This document shows, piece after piece, positions 20,157 to 29,807 of a stretch of DNA of 64,000 bases (position 1 is its first letter; every line of letters begins with the position of its first letter). The notes below the pieces were generated by a model. It searched no databases, was not told the DNA's origin, and saw nothing but the letters and a program-made list of their open reading frames with translations. The stretch is taken from positions 78,267,617-78,331,616 of the forward strand of contig NC_087063.1 of NCBI RefSeq assembly GCF_963678635.1, given 5' to 3'. This stretch comes from Symsagittifera roscoffensis. Lineage: Eukaryota > Xenacoelomorpha > Acoela > Convolutidae. The position numbers and the translations under genes are program-made.

Positions 20157-23030
20157 AACAAGACTGCTTCTATATCAAGGCAAAACCCTGAATGTTCCGA
20201 CTGTCCCTTAATTCATATCGAATAGTTTTTTGGGAAAAGAAAATATTGAGAACCTATTTATTTTGGACAATATCAAAAAGTGAAATGTAGAGTCGTACGA
20301 AATTAATACGACCGATCTAATAAGCTAGCCTTAATTCAATTTGAAACGACTTTGTTGTGCAGGATAATTGACAATTCGCCACGCATAAATAAGTCGCGTT
20401 ACGCTCTCAGCAATATGAACAAATTCTTCAAAGAGCGCATAATTTAGTCAGAACATTGCCAATTTGGCAATTTTCAAACCCCCAGTACTTTACAAAAACT
20501 AATCGGAGGTTAAAAAATATATATATTTTTAAATTTAACTCAGAAAGTCGATATCTTCAATGGAATATTAAAAATGTTTGTTGAAAACTATTAATTCGAT
20601 AAGCGAAAATTGATTGGATAAAAAATCACACCGAGCATAAAGATTCCGTTTTCTTCTGAAGTCGGAACAGAAACGAAAATTAAAATCAATGACTACAAGT
20701 CAGTATGGGTCTTTTTGCTTATACCCCCCTCCCCTAACTGGATATATTTGGCAATTTAAATTTCGATTTGGAATTGAAAGCGAGCGAAACAAGCAATTAG
20801 AAGCTGCTCGATTAGGAAATCTAGTGATAAATTTGCCATATTTTTGTTTCCTAATCGAGCAGCTGCTTATTAATTGTTTCCCGCTTTTCCGCCTTCCCGC
20901 TTTTCATTTCAACTCGCTTTCCCGCTTTTCATTTCAACTCGAAATTTGAGTTGCCAGATTTATTCATTTAGGGAGGACGTGTAACAGAAAAAACTCGTCA
21001 GTATTAACGATTTAAGGGAATTTTATTGTTGTCAGAAAGCAAAATAAAAATCAGTTCGCAAGGAATTAAATTTGTCTGTTTAATTTTTTAAAATGTGATA
21101 TAATATAACATCACAATAAAACTAATTAGGGGACCGACTTTTCACCAGCCCGAAATTTTACAAGAAATGTTATACATGGACCTCTTACCAGACTCAATAA
21201 ACAAATTTAAACAGAATGTAATGACGCCATTTAATGTGATAACGCCATTTAGCGTGGTTAAAGACAATGATTTCATAGTTTCTCAGCGAAGATCTGTTTG
21301 TTCTAACCGCTTCCTTTTTGAATCTTTCACTTATTTTAAATGTATTTTAATTGAATTATTGCATTGTGGTCTGGTAAAAGACCTAGCCCCAATCAATTCA
21401 TATCTTAAGAATTTTGATGCGCCCCAATCAATTAATATCTAAAGAATTTTGATGCGTGTTGTAGTCTAGTTAGGAGACAGAAAAAATCAATAAGTGGTTT
21501 TATTGAGAACAATTTTGAAGGCGGTTTGACACACTGACCCCGCGCGAGGATAAATATTCACTCCTTCGATACTGGAAACGATGATTTATACTTTAACTAT
21601 TCATTATTGGTTTCAAGTGGAACGGTATGTGGCCATATTTGATTCAATTGAATTGACATAGTTTATAAGTAAAATTTCACATGGAACTTAACTGGTAAAT
21701 ATATTTTTAAAATTTTTAGACAAGTAAAATAGCCCTTTAACGCTTTACCTGAGGAGCATAACAGAACGCTGACACGCTGTATTAAAAAAACAAAAAACAA
21801 AAGTGAAGTCCATTGCGGCCGATTAATACGACCGATTAGCTAGCCTCAATTCAACTTGGAACAGTTTACTTGTTCGGGATATTTCGCCACGGATGAAAAA
21901 TTCGCGTTACGCTTTCAGGATTATGGATAAAATCTACAAAGCGCGCATAAATTAGTCCAGAGCATGGCCATATTGGCAATTTTCAAACTCTCACAATTCT
22001 GCAAAAATTGAGTGGAGGTAAAATAAATATTTCGACACGAAGCATAAATATTCCGTGTCGGAACAATAACAGACATTTAGGACAAAGACATTTCCGACAA
22101 AATAAATATGATCAAAGCTACACACGCCGCTTCATCTACTTTGTTACGCGCGCCTGAACAATATCGGCACGTTCACCTAAAATAGTTTGAAACGCGGAAC
22201 TAATAAATGCTCCGCGCACTTGCAATTTTCACTAAAAAAATGAAAACTTGCGTAAAGCGGCATATAATTGTTCCGACTATTTTCGAAGAAAATGGTGGAA
22301 TGTTTGTGCTCAGGGTGGTTTTTGCTAGACAAACTTTTTGACTTTCAACAAACATTGTGACAAGTTTTAAAACATTTCGAAAATTATTTTTGTCTTAAGC
22401 TCAAACTTCAGATATTTCAACTGTGTTTTACTTTTCGTGAAGTTATTGGGGTTTAAAAATAGCCAATTTGGGACAATTAACGCGCAATATATTTCGTGCT
22501 AAACATGCAATAGCGGAAATTTAATCCATCTTAGAAAACGATCCAAATTGAGTTGAGCCGAGCTTTGTGGTCTACTTATTAATTTGCTACAAGCGAAACA
22601 TAGCTTTTAACAAATTTATCGGACGTCTTAAATTTGCGAAATAAAACGTTATTTCTATCTGAAACGAATCAGAAATAGTTATGAAGTTTTGCGGTTTCAT
22701 ACTTTTTTTGGTGTTTTATAGAAAAATTGCACTTCAAATCGCTGCTGAATGAAAAAGTTAAAGCTAAGGTCTTGAATTTATTTTGAAAAAATTGAGCTCT
22801 GAAAAATTGCTATCGTTTTGGTTTGCTCTTGTCAATTCAAATACAGTTTTGAAAATTTGATTAGTTTTAACAATTCAAGACTTAGTCCGATAAATATGCT
22901 TAAAGCTATCTAGTTTGCGGAGGGATGTTTTTCCACAATGTCACTTTTTTTTCGAAACGAACAGTACTCCGAATACCTCAAAATACAGTCAGAACATTCA
23001 AGGCTTTACCATGATACGAGCAGTCTTGTT
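20157..23030. mobile_element. 2.9-kb AACAAGACTGCT-ended element, probably complete
   Basis: The left end AACAAGACTGCT at 20157 and right end GAGCAGTCTTGTT finishing at 23030 are inverted repeats; just inside lie AAAACCCTGAATGTTCCGAC on the left and GTCAGAACATTCAAGGCTTT on the right. The interior has no open frame long enough for a transposase. It contains a strong hairpin (20740-20950), a TTTCGAAGAAA repeat (22262-22530) and a second TTAGCTAGCCTCAATTC block (around 21836), so it is composite. No target-site duplication was recognised. It lies between genes A and B. Confidence 0.55.
20740..20950. repeat. Long hairpin built on CTAATCGAGCAGC
   Basis: AGCTGCTCGATTAGGAAA near 20800-20820 is matched by its complement TTTCCTAATCGAGCAGCT near 20846-20866. 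The outer arms (AATTTCGATTTGGAATTGAAA on the left, TTTCAACTCGAAATT on the right) continue the inverted repeat. The right arm has a tandem CCCGCTTTTCATTTCAACTC unit. About 210 bp, nested in the 2.9-kb element. Confidence 0.6.
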
Positions 23031-23220
23031 AATTCCTTTCAAGTGAGCTTTCAATGCTGACTCTACTTAAATATAAAACGAATAAAAAATAATTTCATTT
23101 CAATATCATATCGATGCAAATTAGCAGATCTAACTAACTTATTACACTTTACAAACTGCTTAAGAGCAACAAAAGTAAATTAAATTTCAGTCATTAAATT
23201 GAAGTCAACAAAAGCAGACT

Positions 23221-24933
23221 CTAAGAACCTGGAATGGTTCTCTGTATTTGCTGTTTTGCCGCTGAAGAAAGTTTTGAGGGGAAAATGACATCAAATTTGA
23301 CAATTAGATCTCCTCGCTGATTTGGTGTCTTTGACAAAGGCATTCCTTGATTACCGATTCTCCGCACAGTTTTATGAGAAATAACTTCATCGTCCATGCG
23401 AAGTTGTACGCGGCTTCCGTCAATTGTTGGAATGAAAAACGATCCACCACAAAGCGCCTGAAAAATAATCAGAATGTCATTTTCAACGTTCTTACTATTA
23501 CTTGAAGCAATAACTTCTTAGCTTTATCGAATAAAGCCGTTCAAGCAGTGTTTTAAAATTCCGTTCTCATTCAACGATTGGACTGCTATATATATATATA
23601 TATAATAAAAACTGAGATAAACTCAGGACTGTATAAGGCTGAAATTCCCTAGATCAATTGCTGAACCGAAGCGTGTTCTACTACAACTTCTACTATTTTG
23701 GCTATGATTTCCTAGGGAGGGAATGATTTGGGGGTTACGTAGCAGTATTTAGACAACCGCGTATTCAGACACGTTAGTATTTAGACAAGTACTGTTTTAA
23801 CCAATCAGAGTCGAGAGAAGGAAGAAATTAATAAATCTCGATTCTGATTGGTTCATACAGTATTTGTCTAAATACTGACGAGTATGAATATGCGGTTGTC
23901 TAAATACAAACCGCACTCCGATAATGGGCTATGATTTCACAGCTATCAATAGATAAACTTACATCACGCAACGGCAGTTTGTGTGTATATACCAAATCGT
24001 TTCCTACACGTTCAAAAACAGAATGAGGTTTTTCGCACACTTTGAATATAACGTCTCCAGCTGAGTGGTGCTCGTCTTCATCGCCATCTCCTGAGAAAGT
24101 TATTTTAGTTCCTGCTTTCCAACCAGGTTTAATGTTTATTTCAAGAACCTTGCTTTCGCTACGTCGTGTTCCATCTCTTATTCTCTGTCGAGTTATTTTC
24201 ATTTTTTTGTGGCACCCAGTATAAAGCTCTTCCAAATTCAACTTCAGGTCGTACTCAACCGGAGGTTTCTGCCTTTTTAATGAGTGTCCACGATGCCCTT
24301 GAGGTCCTCCGGTCATGCTGAAGAACGAGTTACCACCCATTCCCATTCCAAATGGCTGTCCAAACTGAGCACCACTTTGACCATTAGAGCAATCCATGTC
24401 CTCAAAAAAACTGTCTGCAAAAATATTGAAATTCGGTCCAAACACGCCGTTGAAAATTTCGTGCGGGTCGATGTTCGAATAGGTGAAGGTAGTATCTGAA
24501 ATAATATATACTCCAGATCAGATACAAATCTCATTACACAAATATTTAGCGCAAAATGCCATTAAAAATATAATTGCTACGAGCCAGTTCATTCATTTCG
24601 CATTTTAAAAGTCATCAATTACCTAGATATAAAATGGCTTATCAACTTACGCCCATTGCCAAAGGGGTTGCCGGCAGGTCCACCTTCTCCGCGCCTCAGT
24701 CCATCTTCGCCATATTTATCATAGATTTCTCGTTTTTCTTTGTCCGACAGGATTGTGTACGCCTCTGAGACTTCCTTGAATTTTTCTTCGTTCTTAGCCC
24801 TGGCCGTTTCATCCTTAGCTTTATCAGGATGATATTTCATGGCTAATTTCTTGTACGCTTTCTTGATTTCATCCTCAGTGGCGGATTTGTTAATCCCCAG
24901 AATTGCATAGAAATCCCTTCCCATTGCTACCAT
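23221..24933 (-). CDS. DNAJB1-like: Gene B: class II J-domain co-chaperone, DNAJB1/4/5-like, 3 exons, 350 aa
   Basis: Exon 1 24933-24651, exon 2 24495-23963, exon 3 23457-23221 (TAG stop). The donors read GTAAGT, acceptors are canonical AG, phases agree (total 1053 nt), and 350 aa is close to the usual DNAJB1/4/5 length. The J domain is at about residues 5-70 with HPD in MKYHPDKAK, followed by a Gly-rich linker ([18 protein letters not shown], then FGMGMGGN). The two C-terminal client-binding domains are clear: [47 protein letters not shown], then IPTIDG, GMPLSK and [12 protein letters not shown]. No zinc-finger region. Start: ATG at 24933 (MVAMGRDFY); an in-frame ATG at 24924 gives the more typical N-terminus MGRDFY. 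Cytosolic/nuclear Hsp70 partner by family knowledge. Intron 2 carries a MITE (23745-23907). Confidence 0.92.
23745..23907. mobile_element. MITE with GTATTTAGACAACCGC inverted ends
   Basis: GTATTTAGACAACCGC at the left and its exact complement GCGGTTGTCTAAATAC at the right. Inner inverted blocks include AGTATTTAGACAAGTACTG against CAGTATTTGTCTAAATACT, and AACCAATCAGA against its complement. Almost the whole 163 bp folds into one hairpin. Located in gene B intron 2. Confidence 0.75.
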
Positions 24934-25865
24934 CTGTAATTATTTGAGGACTTGAATTTTCTCTGTTACAACAAAAAAAAGGTAATAAAACGTTGAGTTT
25001 CAAATTCTGTTTCAGTAGTTTGAGAGTAAATGTCTGTTTGAACGAAACGATTGCTGAAATCTTTTTGCTGTCGAGGTTGGTTACAGTTGGTATCAGTAAT
25101 AGTAAGATTTCTATCGAATATTCTAGATTGAACTAGCAAATTCCAGAATATTCAAAAAAAATCGGGTTCTTCGAATTCTCAATCGAATTTTCCAATTGAA
25201 ATTCCGTCAGAATTTGAATCAACTAGAGCCTCGTACTGTACTACATAACTAGAATTCAGCAAGAAACCATGATACCCGGTATCAGATAAAAGTAATGTTA
25301 ATTGAACAAAAACTGCTAGAAGTAGAAAGTAAAAAATTCATGCGTACCAGGAAACTCTGTATCCGGTACTAAAAAAAGTATTTTAAGCACAAGTCACAGA
25401 AAGAACAAAAACAGTTTGCCGACCAGGATACTCAGTATACGGTTGAACAAAAAAATGTACAGGAACAGTTCAGAAACTAACATGACGAGCTCTAAAAAAA
25501 TTACAAGCAGTTTCTTGTGTCAACAATTAGGTTACTATCTCGATGAGTTGTTTTCGATAAATATGATGTTATTTGAGTACATATTGATTATGAAACTCTA
25601 AACTAAAAAAAATTAATTTACAATTTCAAAAAAATCAATTAGAACCTACGAGTTGCGATTTAAGAAAAAAAAGTAATTAATATAGGAGATTATGTTTGAT
25701 TCTCTTACAAAATATAAGTTTCACTCCCTTAGACTTTGACTCAATGACCACAAGAAACAGATTTCAACCAGTATCAAAATCTCTCCCTCAGACTTGGATT
25801 GAACAAATCCACAACACAGAATGAAACGAGCAAAAATCTTACCAACTTGACGGATGTGCAAAATC
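24934..25865. other. Gene B upstream region up to the LTR insertion
   Basis: About 930 bp between the gene B start and the left LTR. AT-rich, no exon or RNA gene seen. A loosely repeated phrase (AACTGCTAGAAGTAGAAAG, ACCAGGAAACTC, ACCAGGATACTCAG near 25300-25440) was noted without a clear unit. If gene B's promoter extends this far, the giant element inserted just upstream of it. Confidence 0.45.
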
Positions 25866-26751
25866 TGTGCCATTCTGCCAGATGGCACAGCGCAACCTTC
25901 CGGTGACACGAAAAAGAACGAATAAAGGCCTTATTAACGAAAAAGTATTGCGAAGGAGGGTAGGAATATTCTAGAATTTTTATTTTCAAAATTTCGATCG
26001 GAAGGGGAATATTTCTCAGAAACACAAAAAAGACGGCCATTTTGACGAATAACGACGAAAAAAAACAGAACAACGACAAATATTGTGAAAAACGGTCGCA
26101 CAAGAGACGAGAAATACGAAGCTTCTTATCGTGGCAACAACATACGATAAGACCCTTATCAGTGGATATTAGTGGAGAAGGAAGCTTCAGTGGGGAAGGA
26201 ATATTCCACGGAACCCTCCCGTACCACAAAATGGAAGAGATAAGATTGTTATCTCAGGAAGATTACGGGAGCGGAGGCTTGGTCCCCCAGAGACTGTTTT
26301 ATGTGAAGGGACTGTATAAAACTGACTGTATAGCTACTTGGATGTCGTGAAACTTTATATTAACACCGGTATAGTTTGATATTTGAGAATATGAGTAGCT
26401 AGAAAGAGGAAAGGGTCAATCCATCTCAAATGGATTTAATATAGAACTGTCACACAAAAACATATTAAAATAGGTTGTTCGAGCCGTGTTTTTAATGACA
26501 ATCACGTAGTCTGAGGATCCGAGACTCAGCTATGTGGTTGTGTTCGCATGTAAACGAAAGCTGATCAAAAGTCGTTTGACTGATGGCCTGAAAATAGTAA
26601 CCTTTTACTTAGCCCTAAACAGACCAGAAAATCAACTGGCAAGGTCGAGACGGTGAAAAACGAGTAGGATTAAGGTAACTGACGCCTGCCAGTCGTTAAT
26701 AGGTACTTTTTCTACGCTCCCTCGCTGTGTAGTATTTGGGCGAATGTTACA
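25866..26751 (+). mobile_element. Left LTR of the giant Ty3/Gypsy element
   Basis: 886 bp starting TGTGCCATTCTGCCAG and ending GGGCGAATGTTACA, with the TGT...ACA termini usual for LTRs. The same 886 bp recurs at 58182-59067 in the same orientation, with about six substitutions by eye (>99% identity), which means recent insertion or recent conversion. A candidate 4-bp target duplication is AATC (25862-25865 and 59067-59070), ambiguous by one base with the LTR end. A TATA box lies at 26315. Confidence 0.9.
26315..26320 (+). promoter_or_regulatory. Putative TATA box of the LTR promoter
   Basis: TATAAA in the context ACTGTATAAAACTGACTG, about two thirds into the LTR, where a U3/R boundary would be expected. 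The same motif is preserved in the right LTR (58631-58636). Start site not determinable from sequence. Confidence 0.5.
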
Positions 26752-28354
26752 TAGACGTTTTTATGGCGCTCCTGGGTGGGCCTGTCAAAGGCATAAGACC
26801 ATCATGATCAGCAAGCGTTTCAGCGACGAACCCTCCGCTCCGGGCGTATGCCCGAGTTAGAGGCCTTAATGACCGTTAATGTACTGGGGGGAAGGTGCCC
26901 TCCGTCTAGTACTATTTAGCTTTTTAACTTAGTTAACACCGAAAATTCCGGGGGCCAGAGGGTTAGGTGGGAAATCTAGAGCCCGCTTGTCCTCAGGTCC
27001 CAGGACCAAAAACAATTAAAGAGAAAGCGTAAAACCAAACAAAAATAGTGTATAACCAGGAAAAAGCCAAAAAATAAATTTATTTGAAAACAAAAAAGTA
27101 CAAAAAACAGTAAAAAATCCAAAAAAGACCAAAAACAGTAAAAAACATAAAGTGACAGTTTATATGTTATTTCCGGACGAGATGTGATCTGACCTTCCTA
27201 TTTGTTGTTGTTTCAGATTGATTTATATCATTTCTAATAGAGAGATTGTGTTTTGGTGAAGGGTTGGATACCCTCCCTCGAGTGTAATTTGAGTGTTTAA
27301 GCACGTTATTGGTGATTTTGCCGGTGACCGGAGGGTAGAGTGGCAAGCTGATCAACGTGTTCCACACTCAACAGGGACATCAGGGACAACATCCGCAACG
27401 ACTGTTGGGTATCGTTGAAGCAATTTTAGTATCGTTCGGGTACTATTTCATTAAAACTTAAATGGTGGGGTGCACGATTGGCGCGGACCGATTGTACCCT
27501 CCATCGATTACAAATTTCCGAATTAAGGGTCTTAATTCGGGTATTTTGGTGCAAAGGAGGGTATATTAATATTTATTAACAACTGCTAATAGGTTATTAT
27601 CCTTATTATATATAACTTATCTCCTACTCAGACCCAAGAAACACCCAAATTTCTACAAAAATTACTGATTTTCGACAAACTATAGACCCCCAAATTTTTG
27701 GAATATCCGAGCTTTTCCGAACAGCAAAAAGCTTTTATTTAGGGAGTAGCTACGTAGTTTGATCCCCCTAACTAAAGAGACCGCGTGAGAAAAGACTCAG
27801 TAGAAGTTAGAAAAAACGAAAATTTTTGATCAAAATTTTGATAATCTTCTGAATTTTGTCAATCTGTTTTGGGGATCGAGTTTTTGAGTTTTTGGGGTTA
27901 GAGCAACAAAATTTTTTGCGTTAGGAGCATATTAGCATAACGTGCTCGATTACTAGAGAAATTCTTGAGTAACCCTCCGATTAGCTCCGTGGATAGAGCT
28001 AACGACTTAAGGATTGGAAAAGGTAGGAACCGGATGGTCCAAATTTGATAGTTTTTGGCCAAATTTTTGTCTCCAAACCAATTTTGGTCCGGTTTTTTGC
28101 ACTATTCCAGTGCCGTACAGGACTACTACGCTCGTTTTAATTATTTTTAGGCAGTTTTGATAGGAATTGCGGAAAAAAATTCTCAGAACCTATATAGGTG
28201 GTGAAAAAAGGCCATTTGGACAAACACGTTTTTGGAAATTTCTCAAAGACTAGCCAACTGATTTTTGGACGACGTTTTGGACCACTTTTCCGGACCGCAA
28301 CCGTTTTTGGGTTGATAATCTCGGAAAAGAAAAAATTTTTAGAATTTGTTGGTT

Positions 28355-28860
28355 CGGAGGGTCCAAATTACAGGTAACCCTCCGAGCGGCAGAAAATTTT
28401 ATCAAAACACCTTTTTATCCAGCTGGGAAGGTTGACCGTGTCAGCCAACCTAGTTTTAAGTCAGGTGGACCGCTTTTGGAGACTTTATCGCGGTAACATA
28501 ACCTTTTTTCTTGATTTTTGGGGAACCCTCCGAGGTAACCCTCCGGAATCAGCTAAACCCCTTAGCAACCCTCCTTAGTGGAAAATTTCCACGAGATCAT
28601 CCAAAGAAGTTAAGACAGCCCCCATATAGAATTTAGCTTGTTTTGACGCTTCCTGAAGTTAATTGAAGGTCCTTCTAAGTGAAGCTCAGAAATTTGAGAA
28701 TTTTGGAGGTACCCTCCGAAGTAACCCTCCGGAGCATATTAAGCATTTTATTGACCCTCCTTAGTAAATTTAAGGGGACCCTCCGAAGTAACTTGGGTGA
28801 TTAAGGTACCCTCCGAAGTAGGCTAAGTGTCTTAACAACCCTCCGAAGTAACCCTCCGGA
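28355..28860 (+). repeat. ACCCTCCG repeat field in the leader
   Basis: At least nine copies of ACCCTCCG or ACCCTCCTTAG, several as the pair CCCTCCGAAGTAACCCTCCG (around 28713, 28834). The first is preceded by its complement: CGGAGGGT (28355-28362) pairs with ACCCTCCG (28377-28384) over a 14-nt loop. GGAGGGT also occurs in the LTR (around 25953) and at 27555. Repeated in unit 2 (about 37382-37888). Confidence 0.6.
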
Positions 28861-29098
28861 GTGTCTTAAACCTTCTAAAGAACCTTCCTTGTTAGAAACT
28901 TGAGGAAACCTTCTGTGGCAATTTGGGAAACGGAAAATATCCATTTAATTAAAATAGTATTAAGATATTAGGCGTGCTTATTAGGATCATAAGAGCCCAT
29001 TTTGACCCGGAAATTCGTGATCAACTTTGGATTCTAGATCGGGTGTATCAGAAGTACCCGAAAAAAAAAATGTTTTTTCCTGATTGTGATTTTGGTTG

Positions 29099-29470
29099 TG
29101 TGGTTGCCTTGAGCTACTTAATAGGAAAATTCGGGCAATCCGGGAACAAATAAAGGAATACCTCGGTGAGTGTATTAGGCAAATACACACTCACTTGAGA
29201 AGAAAAGTTGTTCCCTACTCTCGTGCACTTGGAGCAGTCCGGGTGTGGGAGAGCTTTTTCATAGACTTTAGAAATTTTCGATCAGAGGTTGCCTTGAGCC
29301 ACTTAATAGGACAGCTCCGGCAATCGCAGGGCAACTAAAAGAAGACCTCGGTGGGTGTATTAGGCAAATACACACCCACTTGAGAAGACTGTGTCCTGGG
29401 CTTTGTTCTTTCGGATCGTTCCGATTGGGGGAAGTCTTTTTCTTTAAGACTAAGTTTTACTGATCTGTTT
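29099..29470 (+). repeat. Duplicated stem-loop module in the leader
   Basis: A unit of about 185 bp occurs twice (29099-29283 and 29287-29470): GGTTGCCTTGAGC, ACTTAATAGGA, then a hairpin, then TTGAGAAG. The hairpins are 29166-29194 and 29351-29379: GTGAGTGT pairs with ACACTCAC in the first and GTGGGTGT with ACACCCAC in the second, with identical loops. The single stem difference is compensated on both strands (A-T to G-C), which argues for selection on RNA structure. Also present in unit 2 at 38193-38221 and 38378-38406. Confidence 0.65.
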
Positions 29471-29478
29471 CTGGATCA

Positions 29479-29523
29479 TCACTGCTTTTTATCAAAGATT
29501 GTTTAATTTTAACAAAGCAGTGA
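29479..29523 (+). other. Leader hairpin
   Basis: TCACTGCTTT (29479-29488) and AAAGCAGTGA (29514-29523) form a perfect 10-bp stem with a 25-nt AT-rich loop, about 285 nt before the gag ATG. Also in unit 2 (38506-38550). A packaging or dimerisation role is only a guess. Confidence 0.5.
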
Positions 29524-29807
29524 CTTGATAAATTGTGTGGCAATAATTTGATACTGACAAAAGGTCGCTGTCACCTGTAGGATTTTCTTATCTGATTATC
29601 TATTGTGTTTTGTGTGTTGATTATATCTTGTGAAAATTTTGTGATACTGTTATACTATACGACAGGGTTGAGTTAGCATTATATCAATACTGAGCAGACC
29701 CTGTGTGTGTGTAACTCTAGCTGAGTCACTAAGATTGTCATTGAGAAACCTAAGAGATTGATACTGACTTTTCGACATACGAATATTGTTTTTTTTTGTT
29801 ACAAAGC

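Larger units (their letters stand above)
26752..29807 (+). other. 3-kb untranslated leader of the giant element
   Basis: Between the left LTR and the gag ATG. No long frame. TGGCGCTCCTGGGT, 12 bases after the LTR, is the only primer-binding-site candidate; a similar word (TGGCACTCCTGGGT in reverse) sits in the related fragment at 59416-59430. The leader contains the ACCCTCCG repeat field, a duplicated stem-loop region and a strong hairpin (listed separately), and ends in a long T run before gag. The second part (27474 onward) belongs to tandem unit 1. Confidence 0.7.

Noticed and set aside
25774-26229. Antisense ORF of about 150 aa across the LTR, also present in the right LTR
   Set aside because: It begins at a non-ATG codon and is present in both LTRs only because they are duplicates; composition is that of AT-rich DNA.
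26764-26777. TGGCGCTCCTGGGT as a primer-binding site
   Set aside because: Not adjacent to the LTR and its complement does not extend into a recognisable tRNA T arm; kept only as a candidate in the leader entry.
27984-28040. tRNA D-arm-like stretch (TAGCTCCGTGGATAGAGCT) in the leader
   Set aside because: No matching T arm (no GGTTCGAAT) or cloverleaf follows, so no tRNA gene is supported.
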